DNA of 64,000 nucleotides from Alcaligenaceae bacterium (GCA_013416395.1 JACCEP010000008.1:62001-126000), one strand, 5' to 3'; counted from the stretch's first letter, positions 54,948 to 63,276 are shown. The notes: generated by a model not told the origin, from the sequence alone. Numbers and translations are program-made.

Positions 54948-56612
54948 ATGGCAAACCTGGAATTCGATTATGTAATCGTCGGCGCCGGCACGGCGGGTTG
55001 CCTGCTGGCTAATCGCCTTAGTGCGAACCCGGCCCATCGGGTGCTGCTCATCGAGGCTGGTGGTAAAGACAATTATCATTGGATACATATTCCGGTTGGC
55101 TATCTGTACTGCATCGGCAACAGCCGCACAGACTGGCTGTACAACACAGAGCCTGACCAAGGGTTAAACGGTCGTGTGCTGCGGTATCCCCGAGGCAAAA
55201 CACTGGGTGGGTGCTCAAGCATTAACGGCATGATCTACATGCGCGGGCAGGCGCGTGATTACGACCATTGGGCTGATCTTGTGGGTGACGACGCATGGCG
55301 CTGGGAAGCATGTCTGCAAAGCTTTAAGGCTCACGAAAACCATTACCGACTTGATCGTAGTGCAACATCAAGCGACACAGAGCGCCAACAGTTATCCAGA
55401 TTTCACGGCTCAGGCGGCGAGTGGCGGGTAGAAAAACAGCGCCTGCGCTGGGACATACTCGATGCTTTTGCACAGGCCGCGCAGCAGGCGGGCATCCCAG
55501 CTTCTGACGATTTCAATCAAGGGGTAAATGAAGGCGTCGGGTATTTTGAGGTCAATCAGAAAAGCGGCTGGCGCTGGAATACCGCCAAGGCGTTTCTGCG
55601 ACCTGTCTGCATGTCGCGGCCCAACTTTATGTTGTGGACGTCGTCGAGCGCAAACACCCTGTGCATAGAGCGTGGTGCCGATGGCGCCTTGCGTTGCACA
55701 GGGGTTCAGGTGGTGCACAAGGGCGAACTGGTAACGGTCAAGGCAAGCAAAGAGGTGGTGCTCAGTGCCGGAAGCATCAATACCCCCAAGCTGTTGCAGT
55801 TGTCTGGGGTGGGGCCAGCGGCATTGCTGGCCAAGCATGGCATTGAGACCGTGCTGGATCGCCCGGGTGTGGGTGCGAACCTTCAAGACCATCTTCAGAT
55901 CCGTACGGTCTTCAAGGTAGAAGGCGTTAAAACGCTTAATACACTGGCCAGTTCGGTACTGGGCAAGGCGGCCATTGGGCTTGAGTATATGTTTACACGC
56001 AGCGGGCCCATGAGCATGGCACCGTCCCAACTGGGGGCGTTTACGCGCAGTGACCCGTCTAAGCCTTATGCCAATATTCAGTACCATGTGCAGCCCTTGA
56101 GCCTGGAGGCATTTGGCGACCCGTTGCATACCTTTAATGCCTTTACGGCAAGCGTTTGCAACCTGAACCCCACCAGTCGCGGCACGGTAGAGATCAAATC
56201 AAACCGCGTTGAAGACGCACCAGCCATTTCCCCCAACTATCTGAGCACGCCAGAAGACCGCCAAGTCGCCGCAGACTCTCTGCGCGTTACACGCAATATT
56301 GTTGCGCAGCCAGCGCTGGCGAAGTTCAGGCCCGAAGAGTTTAAACCTGGTGTGCAGTTTCAGACCGATGAAGAGCTGGCACGTCTGGCAGGCGATATAG
56401 CCACAACCATTTTTCACCCGGTTGGCACGGCTTGCATGGGCCGTGTCGATGACCCATTCGCCGTGGTGGATGCACATCTGCGCGTACACGGCATAGCCGG
56501 TTTGCGTATTGCGGACGCCAGCATTATGCCGACGATTACCAGCGGCAACACCAACAGCCCGACACTCATGATTGCCGAGAAAGCGGCGCAGTGGATTACG
56601 GCGGATGCCTGA
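54948..56612 (+). CDS. GMC-family oxidoreductase (choline dehydrogenase-like)
   Basis: A 554-residue FAD-dependent alcohol dehydrogenase. The FAD loop DYVIVGAGTAGCLLANRLS sits near residue 5. GMC signature 1 is RGKTLGGCSSINGMIYMRGQ, signature 2 is GSINTPKLLQLSGVGP, and the catalytic His is in FHPVGTACMG. The C-terminal block DASIMPTITSGNTNSPTLMIAEKAA is standard. No signal peptide is seen, so it acts in the cytoplasm on an unknown alcohol. ATG 54948 follows GGGGAAG closely; a GTG four codons upstream is possible. It is transcribed alone. Confidence 0.93.
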   Translation: MANLEFDYVIVGAGTAGCLLANRLSANPAHRVLLIEAGGKDNYHWIHIPVGYLYCIGNSRTDWLYNTEPDQGLNGRVLRYPRGKTLGGCSSINGMIYMRGQARDYDHWADLVGDDAWRWEACLQSFKAHENHYRLDRSATSSDTERQQLSRFHGSGGEWRVEKQRLRWDILDAFAQAAQQAGIPASDDFNQGVNEGVGYFEVNQKSGWRWNTAKAFLRPVCMSRPNFMLWTSSSANTLCIERGADGALRCTGVQVVHKGELVTVKASKEVVLSAGSINTPKLLQLSGVGPAALLAKHGIETVLDRPGVGANLQDHLQIRTVFKVEGVKTLNTLASSVLGKAAIGLEYMFTRSGPMSMAPSQLGAFTRSDPSKPYANIQYHVQPLSLEAFGDPLHTFNAFTASVCNLNPTSRGTVEIKSNRVEDAPAISPNYLSTPEDRQVAADSLRVTRNIVAQPALAKFRPEEFKPGVQFQTDEELARLAGDIATTIFHPVGTACMGRVDDPFAVVDAHLRVHGIAGLRIADASIMPTITSGNTNSPTLMIAEKAAQWITADA

Positions 56613-56779
56613 AGGTATATGGCCGCGTGCGCGTGCTCTGCTTGTATTGTGTGAACATAATGAAGGGCGGCGTTACGGCTGGTCTGAGTCAGAGCGTAAG
56701 CCCAGCGCCCGTCGTCCTTCCTGAATAATGATAGCTAAGTGATTAGGGCCAGCGACAGGCGGGCCATGAGGAGAGCTGT

Positions 56780-57388
56780 TTGGCCATTGAGCAAGCGTTG
56801 ACGCCATCGATTACTGCGCCTGAGGCGTTTGTGCATGTCCGAATAATTATCGGTATTGTTCTTGGCCTTTGCATATCCCGAGTATTGATTGGCTCAGCCA
56901 GTTTGGTGCAGCACCCCCATCGAAAAAAAACGTGTTTCACCCACATCGCCTGGGTTGCCTATGCGCTGTTGTCGGTGGTGCATTTTTGGTGGCTGGAATT
57001 TAACTTGAGAACGATCCAGGTCTGGAACTTCGAAACTTATCTTTTTATTATTTTTTTTGCCGCCTTGCATTTCCTGTTGTGCGCCATGCTGTTCCCAGAG
57101 CACATGCAAGAATATGCGAGTTATCACGATTATTTTATTTCACGCCGCAGATGGTTTTTTGGGCTATTGATCACGATACAGTTGGCCGATGTTTACGACA
57201 CTGTCCTGAAAGGCTGGGATCATTTTTACAATTACGGCGCTGAATACCCATTGGCCGTTGCCATTATTGTTGGTCTTAGCATTATCGCGATGGTGACCCG
57301 AAAGGCGTGGTTTCATGCATGGTTTGCTGCGCTGGCTTTGCTGTATGCAATTACCTTTTCACTGCGGCATTTCAGCACGCTAGGCTGA
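56780..57388 (+). CDS. Multi-spanning membrane protein of unknown function (202 aa)
   Basis: Not recognised. The start codon is TTG, with a good AGGAGAG site before it. About six hydrophobic helices can be drawn (residues 19-41, 54-74, 84-105, 124-146, 157-175 and 178-196), with cytoplasmic-facing basic loops HPHRKK and SRRRW. Conserved-looking features are a tryptophan-rich FWWLEFNLR after the second helix and HFLLCAMLFPEHMQEYASYHDYF in the third. Transcribed alone, it has no clear functional neighbours; a dyad-containing spacer follows it. Confidence 0.7.
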   Translation: MAIEQALTPSITAPEAFVHVRIIIGIVLGLCISRVLIGSASLVQHPHRKKTCFTHIAWVAYALLSVVHFWWLEFNLRTIQVWNFETYLFIIFFAALHFLLCAMLFPEHMQEYASYHDYFISRRRWFFGLLITIQLADVYDTVLKGWDHFYNYGAEYPLAVAIIVGLSIIAMVTRKAWFHAWFAALALLYAITFSLRHFSTLG

Positions 57389-57431
57389 ATCACTGTGTCG
57401 CGAGTCGATGTGCTCAATAATACGTGTGCAA

Positions 57432-57455
57432 TATTGTTCAGAATGATGAACAATA
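57432..57455. repeat. Perfect 9-bp inverted repeat upstream of the SYLF gene
   Basis: TATTGTTCA and TGAACAATA flank a 6-base spacer, 44 bases past the membrane-protein stop and 108 bases before the next start. AT-rich arms and no T-run make an operator more likely than a terminator. Confidence 0.55.
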
Positions 57456-57562
57456 CTATGGCAAGCTGCGCGCACGGTATTCAGGGCCGGAAGCGGCACG
57501 AAACTTGCTGAGTGATATTTACGGTAGGCCTGACCACCGCCCCAATAAGATGGAGATACGCT

Positions 57563-58159
57563 ATGCAAAAAAAAACCTCAGTAGTTCGCCGTGCTAGCTC
57601 GGTAATCGCACTGGCCGCTTTTACCAGCTTGGCCTTTACGGCCTGCACGACCACGGCTCCTCGCGACCCCGCCACGGCTGCCCAGCAACGGGAAGACATC
57701 AATACGCGCACTGACGCGGCGCTCAAGCGCCTGTATAGCGTGGCGCCAGACTCTCAGGCGTTGGTTGAAAAAGCCAAGGGTGTGCTGGTGTTTCCGAAGG
57801 TGCTGGAAGCAAGCTTTGTCGTCGGCGGTGAGCATGGCGATGGTGTTTTGAGAATTAACGGCAAAAACCAGGGCTACTACAGCACGACGTCGGGCTCTAT
57901 AGGTTTACAGGCCGGTGCCCAATCCAAAGCCATCGTGATCTTGTTTATGACTGATGAGGCCCTGCAACAGTTTCGTGCCAGCGACGGCTGGACGGCCGGG
58001 GTGGATGCAACAATCGCCGTTGCCAACATCGGCGCAAACGGCAGTATAGACACTGCTACGATTAATAAACCGGTAGTCGGGTTTGTTATGACCAATGCCG
58101 GCGTGATGGCGGGTGTGTCGCTTAACGGCACCAAAATTAACAAGAAGGAACTTCTCTAA
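57563..58159 (+). CDS. SYLF/YSC84-domain lipoprotein
   Basis: A 198-residue protein with a signal peptide ending FTACTTT (lipobox Cys near residue 28), then a complete SYLF lipid-binding domain: AKGVLVFPKVLEASFVVGGEHGDGVLRIN, GYYSTTSGSIGLQAGAQSKAIVILFMT. SYLF domains bind phosphoinositides or lipids in eukaryotes; bacterial members are envelope lipoproteins of undefined role. The ATG at 57563 has GGAG eight bases upstream. A strong bidirectional terminator follows. Confidence 0.9.
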   Translation: MQKKTSVVRRASSVIALAAFTSLAFTACTTTAPRDPATAAQQREDINTRTDAALKRLYSVAPDSQALVEKAKGVLVFPKVLEASFVVGGEHGDGVLRINGKNQGYYSTTSGSIGLQAGAQSKAIVILFMTDEALQQFRASDGWTAGVDATIAVANIGANGSIDTATINKPVVGFVMTNAGVMAGVSLNGTKINKKELL

Positions 58160-58170
58160 ATAGCGTACAG

Positions 58171-58191
58171 GCCGCGACCTAGTGTCGCGGC
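58171..58191. repeat. 8-bp inverted repeat just after the SYLF gene
   Basis: GCCGCGAC and GTCGCGGC with a 5-base loop, 12 bases after the stop; no T-run. May assist the stronger terminator at 58271. Confidence 0.5.
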
Positions 58192-58270
58192 AGCGGTTGG
58201 AAACTGTGGATCATCGGCTTCGGGTCTATCCTGTAGTGCTGGATGTTCGTTACGTGACCACCGCTTGAAC

Positions 58271-58309
58271 AAAAAAACCGATGCAGCTAGCCGCTGCATC
58301 GGTTTTTTT
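58271..58309. terminator. Strong bidirectional rho-independent terminator
   Basis: CCGATGCAGC and GCTGCATCGG, perfect 10-bp stem with a 5-base loop, flanked by seven A on the left and seven T on the right. It works on either strand and ends the SYLF transcript. Confidence 0.92.
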
Positions 58310-58432
58310 AACGCTTTTTGTGCTGCATTGCAGAAATCAATTTTGTTCTTGGTAGGAATACCAGTAGGCAAATCGATATAAATGGCCTATTCTTTTGTCG
58401 ATCGCGACCGTAACGCACCCGTCCGCCTGGTT

Positions 58433-58453
58433 TAATTCTGCAGTGCAGAATTA
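58433..58453. promoter_or_regulatory. 21-bp palindromic operator upstream of the TRAP operon
   Basis: Arms TAATTCTGCA and TGCAGAATTA are exact reverse complements around a single G, 63 bases before the dctP-type start and just before a TATAAA-like -10. It is a probable repressor or activator site for transporter control; the regulator gene is not in the window. Confidence 0.65.
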
Positions 58454-58516
58454 CCCTTGCAATACGATATAAACAGGGCGCATCCATAACATCAGCTTTT
58501 CACAGGAGACAACTCG

Positions 58517-59590
58517 ATGTCCGTACAGACTCGACCCAATTCAGGCCTTTTTAACAAACTTCGCACCGGCTTAGTGCGCAATACAACGCTGGCGGTACTC
58601 ATTGCGGGCGGTGTCTTTGCCGTGTCTGCCACCGCTTCCGCCGCCGAGGTCATCAAGTGGCGCCTACAGTCTCATTTCCCCACCTCAAGTAGTTCTTACA
58701 AAGACAGCGTTGAACGTTTGCAAAAAGTGGTGGCCGAGCGTACCGATGGCCGTCTGCAGATCGAGATTTTTCCGGCAGGCACGCTGTTCAAGGCAAATGA
58801 AACCTTTAATGCAGTCAGTCGCGGCGTCATCCAGATGGGTACGATCTCTCCGGGCTATGTGCAAGACAAGCTGACACTTGCCGGTATTGCTTCAGGCTTG
58901 CCCTTTGCCTTCCGCGAAGTCTGGGAAACCGCCTACTTTCATACCCAGCTTGGCTTTGAAGACATGCTGCGCAAAGAAGCGGCCAAGTACAACGTGTATT
59001 ACTCGACCGACAAGGTATACCCCACCGAAATGGTCGTGAAGAAGCCCATCAACAGCTGGGAAGACTTCAAGGGCCTGAAAATTCGTTCGTCCGGCATTTT
59101 GCAGCGCTTCCTGACTGATGCCGGCGCTTCGGGCGTTTACCTGCCAGGTACTGAGGTGTACTCGGCACTGGCCAGTGGTGTGGTTGACGGCGCTCACTGG
59201 GGTGCCTCACAAGGTGCCAAGAGCACCGGTCTGTATGAAGTGGCTAAATACCATGTCAAGCCGCCGCTGAACATTGCGGGCACTGACGCCTTCATTATTA
59301 ACCAGAAGGCGCTCGACAAGCTGCCCGACGACGTGCGCACTATTTTGGTGCAAGCGCTGGATGAGCAGTTCTGGTTACGTACCAATGAGTATCTGTACAA
59401 AGAACAGATCACCTTGGCCAAGGCCCAAAAAGAAGACGGCGTCAAAGTTATTGTGCTGCCTGAAGATGTGCAGCAAAGGCTGACAGAAAGCGCCCAAAAG
59501 CTATGGGACACCGAGGCTGAGCGCAGCCCTGAAGCCAAAGATGCCGTAGAGCGTCTGCGCAAGTTCCTCGGCGAACTCGGCTACCTGTAA
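58517..59590 (+). CDS. TRAP transporter substrate-binding protein (DctP family)
   Basis: A 357-residue periplasmic receptor. The signal peptide (about residues 17-42, ending ASA) is followed by AEVIKWRLQSHFPTSSS, FPAGTLFKANETFNAVSRGVIQMG and the core KIRSSGILQRFLTDAGASGVYLPGTEVYSALASGVVDGAHWG. The arginine in KIRSSG is the usual carboxylate ligand, as in DctP/TakP-like proteins. A GGAG site precedes the ATG. It is transcribed with dctQM, but a terminator lies between them. Confidence 0.94.
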   Translation: MSVQTRPNSGLFNKLRTGLVRNTTLAVLIAGGVFAVSATASAAEVIKWRLQSHFPTSSSSYKDSVERLQKVVAERTDGRLQIEIFPAGTLFKANETFNAVSRGVIQMGTISPGYVQDKLTLAGIASGLPFAFREVWETAYFHTQLGFEDMLRKEAAKYNVYYSTDKVYPTEMVVKKPINSWEDFKGLKIRSSGILQRFLTDAGASGVYLPGTEVYSALASGVVDGAHWGASQGAKSTGLYEVAKYHVKPPLNIAGTDAFIINQKALDKLPDDVRTILVQALDEQFWLRTNEYLYKEQITLAKAQKEDGVKVIVLPEDVQQRLTESAQKLWDTEAERSPEAKDAVERLRKFLGELGYL

Positions 59591-59603
59591 AACCTGCTAC
59601 CTC

Positions 59604-59630
59604 AACCCGCCCGTTCTTCGGGCGGGTTTT
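59604..59630 (+). terminator. Internal terminator between the TRAP receptor and DctQ genes
   Basis: AACCCGCCCG and CGGGCGGGTT, perfect 10-bp stem with a 5-base loop, then TT and C. It probably sets a higher receptor:permease ratio by partial read-through. Confidence 0.85.
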
Positions 59631-59659
59631 TCAGTGCAAAGACGTACTGGAGACCACGA

Positions 59660-60199
59660 ATGCGTGCAATTTTTATCGCCATGAATGGCATCACCCGGCT
59701 CAATGACATTGTTGGCCGGTTGATTTCGCTACTCGTGGTTTTTATGTCGGCGTTTCTTCTGATTGAAGTGTTCTGCCGCTACGTGCTGTCGTCGCCCACC
59801 GTATGGGCAAATGAGCTTACCCAACTTGTCTTTGGCTTTTACGCCATTATGTCGGGTGGCTACATTCTCGCGCATCACGGTCATGTCAATGTCGACATTT
59901 TTTACTCCAAGTTTCCACCGCGCGTCAGAGCCATGGTCGACGTCGTGACATCGCTGCTGTTCTTTATGTTTCTTGCCGCGCTGCTTTATTTTGGCAGTTC
60001 GATGGCTTATGAGTCGGTTTCGAATCTGGAAACTTCTTTTTCAGCATGGAATGCGCCGGTCTGGCCTGCCAAGCTTGCCATACCCGTGGGCTGCGTGCTG
60101 TTGCTTCTGCAAGGCCTGGTAAAACTGGCGCACGATATATGCGCGGTGATGCACCCAGAGCAAGCTTGTGTCGAACCTTCTTCAGGGGAGCAGGCCTGA
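59660..60199 (+). CDS. TRAP transporter small permease (DctQ family)
   Basis: A 179-residue inner-membrane subunit with four predicted helices: about residues 18-41, 52-70, 92-116 and 132-153. The family's FCRYVLSSPTVWANELTQLVFGFYAIMSGGYIL stretch is present. GGAG lies before the ATG. The stop overlaps the DctM start by one base (TGATG), so they are co-translated. The polar tail holds two cysteines. Confidence 0.92.
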   Translation: MRAIFIAMNGITRLNDIVGRLISLLVVFMSAFLLIEVFCRYVLSSPTVWANELTQLVFGFYAIMSGGYILAHHGHVNVDIFYSKFPPRVRAMVDVVTSLLFFMFLAALLYFGSSMAYESVSNLETSFSAWNAPVWPAKLAIPVGCVLLLLQGLVKLAHDICAVMHPEQACVEPSSGEQA

Positions 60200-61509
60200 T
60201 GAGCGTCGAAGTCCTTACTCTGCTGTTTTTTGGCTCGCTGTTGTTCTTTCTGTTTCTAGGGGTGCCGCTGGCATTTGTGCTGGGCGGTGTGTCCGTTGTT
60301 TTCCTGTATTTCACCTGGGGCATTGACTCGTTTTACATGGTGGCTTCACAAGTTTGGAGCACGATGGAGAGCTTCACGCTGGTGGCCATACCGCTGTTTG
60401 TCTTCATGTCGATGATTCTCGAGCGTACGGGCGTCGCCAGTGATCTCTACCGGGCCATGCACTTGTGGTTTGGCGGTTTTCGCGGCGGGTTAGCGATAGG
60501 CACATTGTTTATCTGTGCCATTTTTGCCGCCATGGTGGGTGTCAGTGGCGCCACGGTTGTGGCCATGGGCACCATTGCCTTGCCAGCCATGCTAGAGAGG
60601 GGTTACTCCAAAACACTGGCCTTAGGGTGTATTAATACGGGTGGCGGCTGGGGTATTTTGATTCCGCCGAGCATCATGATGATTCTCTACTCCATCATCA
60701 CGGGTGCGTCGGTAGGCCGCATGTTTGCGGCAGGCATATTGCCCGGCCTGTTGCTGGTGGTGCTGGTGTCGCTGTACGTAGGCATACGCTGCTACCTGCA
60801 GCCGTCGCTTGGCCCTGCGCTACCCAAAGGCGAACGCGGCACGTTGGCAGAAAAACTTGCGTCCACCAAGGCAGTGCTGCTGCCCATCATGATTGTGGTC
60901 ATGGTCATGGGTTCGATCATGGCGGGTATTACAACCCCCACTGAAGCTGCTGCCATGGGCGTGCTGGGTTCCCTGTTGTCGGCGGCGGTGTACCGCAAAC
61001 TTACCTGGTCGATGATTCAAGAATCGTCCATACGCACGCTCAGGCTCACGGGCATGATTATGTGGATTCTGTTTGGCGCGCACGCATTCAGTGCCGCCTA
61101 TCAGGGCATGGGGGCGCAGCAGTTTATTGAGGGGCTGATGCACCTGTTGCCGGGCGGGCCCTGGGGCATCATTATTACCATGATGTTGGTTATCTTCCTG
61201 TTGGGCATGGTGCTGGACCCTGTAGGCATTATGTTGATTACGCTGCCGGTTTTCATCCCGGTGGTCGAGTCACTGGGTTTTGACCTGATCTGGTTCGGCA
61301 TTTTGTTTGTCATCAACATGGAGCTAGGCTACATGACGCCGCCGTTTGGTTTTAATCTGTTCTATCTTAAAGGTGTGGTCCCGCCGGGTATTACCATGGG
61401 TGATATTTACCGATCGGTCTGGCCGTTTGTGATTGTGCAGATTATTGGCATGGGTATTCTGATGGCGTTTCCAAGCATTGTTACCTGGCTGCCGCAACAA
61501 CTCTTCTGA
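60199..61509 (+). CDS. TRAP transporter large permease (DctM family)
   Basis: A 436-residue inner-membrane protein of about 12 helices that translocates the substrate using an ion gradient. Blocks LGVPLAFVLGG, FAAMVGVSGATVVAMGTIALPAML, GCINTGGGWGILIPPSIMMILY and ELGYMTPPFGFNLFYLKG match DctM. The open frame extends upstream to 60046, but the ATG at 60199 overlapping the dctQ stop is chosen. A terminator follows at once. Confidence 0.95.
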   Translation: MSVEVLTLLFFGSLLFFLFLGVPLAFVLGGVSVVFLYFTWGIDSFYMVASQVWSTMESFTLVAIPLFVFMSMILERTGVASDLYRAMHLWFGGFRGGLAIGTLFICAIFAAMVGVSGATVVAMGTIALPAMLERGYSKTLALGCINTGGGWGILIPPSIMMILYSIITGASVGRMFAAGILPGLLLVVLVSLYVGIRCYLQPSLGPALPKGERGTLAEKLASTKAVLLPIMIVVMVMGSIMAGITTPTEAAAMGVLGSLLSAAVYRKLTWSMIQESSIRTLRLTGMIMWILFGAHAFSAAYQGMGAQQFIEGLMHLLPGGPWGIIITMMLVIFLLGMVLDPVGIMLITLPVFIPVVESLGFDLIWFGILFVINMELGYMTPPFGFNLFYLKGVVPPGITMGDIYRSVWPFVIVQIIGMGILMAFPSIVTWLPQQLF

Positions 61510-61525
61510 GCGGGCGCCTGTGTGT

Positions 61526-61567
61526 AAAAGCCGCTGCGGTCAAGTGCCGTAGCGGCTTTTGTTTTTT
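61526..61567 (+). terminator. Terminator after DctM (copy 1 of a repeated hairpin)
   Basis: AAAAGCCGCT and AGCGGCTTTT arms (61526-61535 and 61551-61560) with additional CGG/CCG pairing inside, then GTTTTTT. The sequence recurs almost exactly at 63181 in the same orientation. Confidence 0.9.
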
Positions 61568-61689
61568 GGGATGGCGGTGAGGTAAGGTGCGTGCCGCTGT
61601 GCAAGAACCATGTCTTCGTAAAGTATCAAAGCGGCCCTATATCTGCATGATCAAAGCACGGCGCGCCGCGTCGGTTTTCAGCGAGAGAT

Positions 61690-62484
61690 TTAGGCGTGCT
61701 GCTTCCAGTAATTGCTGATGCGCATGCGTGATGTGTCGACGCCCCTGTCTTCGCTTAAGTGACGCTGCAGCTCGCGCATTTGTGCGGACTCGCCCGCACC
61801 CCAGATATAGCCTTGACCAGAGGGCCACTTTATTTCCGTGACCGCAGTTAGCAGAGGGTCGGTATGGAGCTTAACCGCGTCCGACGCATGACGATAAACC
61901 CACTGGATATGGACATTTGCGTGTGTTTTCACGATCTGCCGCTCGCTTGCATCATGCACCAACGCAATCACGTAGATGTGTTTGCCTTCAGGCGCCTCTT
62001 CGAGACGACGCGTGATTGCTGGCAATGCCGTCTCGTCGCCGATCATCATCTGCCAGTCGTAGGTATCGGGAATAATAAAAGACCCGCGGGGCCCGGCTGC
62101 GATGAGTACATCACCTGCCTGGGCCTGTGACACCCAGTTCGATGCCGGGCCATCGCCATGTAGCAGAAAATCAATGTCGAGTTCGTTTTCGTTTTGTCGG
62201 TATCGTCGGGGCGTATAGTCGCGTGCGACCGGCCGCTCAACACCGTCGGGAAACCGCAAGCCATCCGCGCTTGCTTCGGGCATGATCGGCTGACCGTCTG
62301 CTGGAAAAAAGAGTTTGATGTGATCGTCGAATGACGCAGAAACAAAGTCTGCCAGATCGGCGCTGTAAAACGTAACGCTAAGCATCTTGGGTGTTACGGT
62401 GACGATGTTGCGAACCTGTAATCGTCGCGCCTTAAGCGGATGTCGAAGGCGTATAACGCTGAGGTCGGTAGGTGTTTTTGACAT
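61690..62484 (-). CDS. Siderophore-interacting protein / NADPH-dependent ferric reductase (YqjH/ViuB-like)
   Basis: A 264-residue flavoprotein that reduces ferric-siderophore or ferric-chelate complexes to release iron in the cytoplasm. The FAD motif RDYTPRRY (near residue 93) and the NADPH-binding GDETALPAI and WGAGESAQMRELQRHL are visible. The ATG at 62484 lies seven bases after the PadR stop. The upstream open frame overlaps the PadR gene and has no ribosome site. Paired with a PadR regulator, as in E. coli yqjH/yqjI. Confidence 0.92.
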   Translation of the reverse strand: MSKTPTDLSVIRLRHPLKARRLQVRNIVTVTPKMLSVTFYSADLADFVSASFDDHIKLFFPADGQPIMPEASADGLRFPDGVERPVARDYTPRRYRQNENELDIDFLLHGDGPASNWVSQAQAGDVLIAAGPRGSFIIPDTYDWQMMIGDETALPAITRRLEEAPEGKHIYVIALVHDASERQIVKTHANVHIQWVYRHASDAVKLHTDPLLTAVTEIKWPSGQGYIWGAGESAQMRELQRHLSEDRGVDTSRMRISNYWKQHA

Positions 62485-62491
62485 GGTTTGT

Positions 62492-63064
62492 TCAGTCTGG
62501 TTTCGAGGTGGTGTCATTGATGAGACGTGTTGCGTTCTCGAGGATTGCGGCCATGCGTTTCTGCTCTTGCGGCCCCGCCGTGCTTTTGAGCAATAAAGCG
62601 CGTTTGAGTTTGAGCCTGGCCTCGACAAACTCGGTCAACCACGCATCATCGCCAGATGACTCGTTGTTTGCGGCTATGGCACCCTCGATGTATTTCATTT
62701 TTCGGGCCATATGTACCAGCGTGGCGAGCAGCTCTTGCGCTTCGTCGCGATGGGCGTTCAGGTGCTCAAGCCCAAGAGACAGCAAGGCATATGATTTTTT
62801 ATTACCTTCTGCTGTCGCAGAGGTAAAGCCCAACTCTTGCAGATAAGTGAGTGCCGGGTAGACCATGCCGGGGCTGGGGGCCCAATACCCTCCAGAGCGT
62901 GCGTCCAGTTCTTTGACCAGCTCATAGCCATGGCTGGGCTTTACTTCAAGCAAGGCCAGCAGCATTAACTGTAGGTCATCTGATGAGAACTTGCGGCCAC
63001 GGGTAAAACTGCCGTCACGCCCTCTGCGGGCTCGGGATTGACGAGATTGAATAGGTACATTCAT
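62492..63064 (-). CDS. PadR-family regulator (YqjI-like)
   Basis: A 190-residue PadR regulator. The winged helix spans about residues 28-105 (LQLMLLALLEVKPSHGYELVKELDARSGGYWAPSPGMVYPALTYLQELG), followed by a helical dimerisation tail. The basic N-terminal extension (about 25 residues, rich in Arg, Ser and Gly) is where E. coli YqjI binds metals, but here it lacks clusters of Cys or His, so metal sensing is uncertain. It lies upstream of the ferric reductase on the same strand, seven bases apart, and likely controls that gene and itself. Confidence 0.92.
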   Translation of the reverse strand: MNVPIQSRQSRARRGRDGSFTRGRKFSSDDLQLMLLALLEVKPSHGYELVKELDARSGGYWAPSPGMVYPALTYLQELGFTSATAEGNKKSYALLSLGLEHLNAHRDEAQELLATLVHMARKMKYIEGAIAANNESSGDDAWLTEFVEARLKLKRALLLKSTAGPQEQKRMAAILENATRLINDTTSKPD

Positions 63065-63085
63065 AATATTAAATAGTCTTAAAAC

Positions 63086-63107
63086 ATATCGTAAGATATA
63101 TATTACG
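63086..63107. promoter_or_regulatory. PadR operator candidate
   Basis: Two overlapping dyads: ATATC/GATAT (63086-63099, 4-base spacer) and CGTAA/TTACG (63090-63107, 8-base spacer), within AT-rich DNA 22-43 bases upstream of the padR start. PadR proteins often bind dyads of this kind; inferred by position. Confidence 0.5.
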
Positions 63108-63180
63108 GCTGGATTATCAACTGTGCAAGCTGTTTATGCAAAAATATATCTCCGTTTTTCCGACGCGGGAGCGGCTGTAT

Positions 63181-63215
63181 AAAAGCCGCTGCGGTTAAAT
63201 GCCGTAGCGGCTTTT
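63181..63215. terminator. Repeated hairpin, copy 2 (bidirectional terminator)
   Basis: 33 of 35 bases match the hairpin at 61526, in the same orientation. Upstream and downstream homology is partial. It ends the minus-strand TRAP permease transcript before the PadR promoter; TTTT follows the stem on both strands. Confidence 0.8.
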
Positions 63216-63276
63216 AAGCTTTTGGGGTTGCAGCAAGTGCTAGGCTGATCCGCGTACAAGGAACCAGCACTAATAA

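Larger units (their letters stand above)
58160..58516. other. 357-bp interval with inverted repeats, terminator and promoter/operator
   Basis: Between the SYLF and TRAP genes. It holds two hairpins (58171-58191 and 58271-58309) that end the SYLF transcript, and a 21-bp palindrome (58433-58453) upstream of the TRAP operon. Confidence 0.7.

Noticed and set aside
54600-55160. 186-codon minus-strand frame before the GMC gene
   Set aside because: Half is antisense to the GMC N-terminus; no family features or ribosome site.
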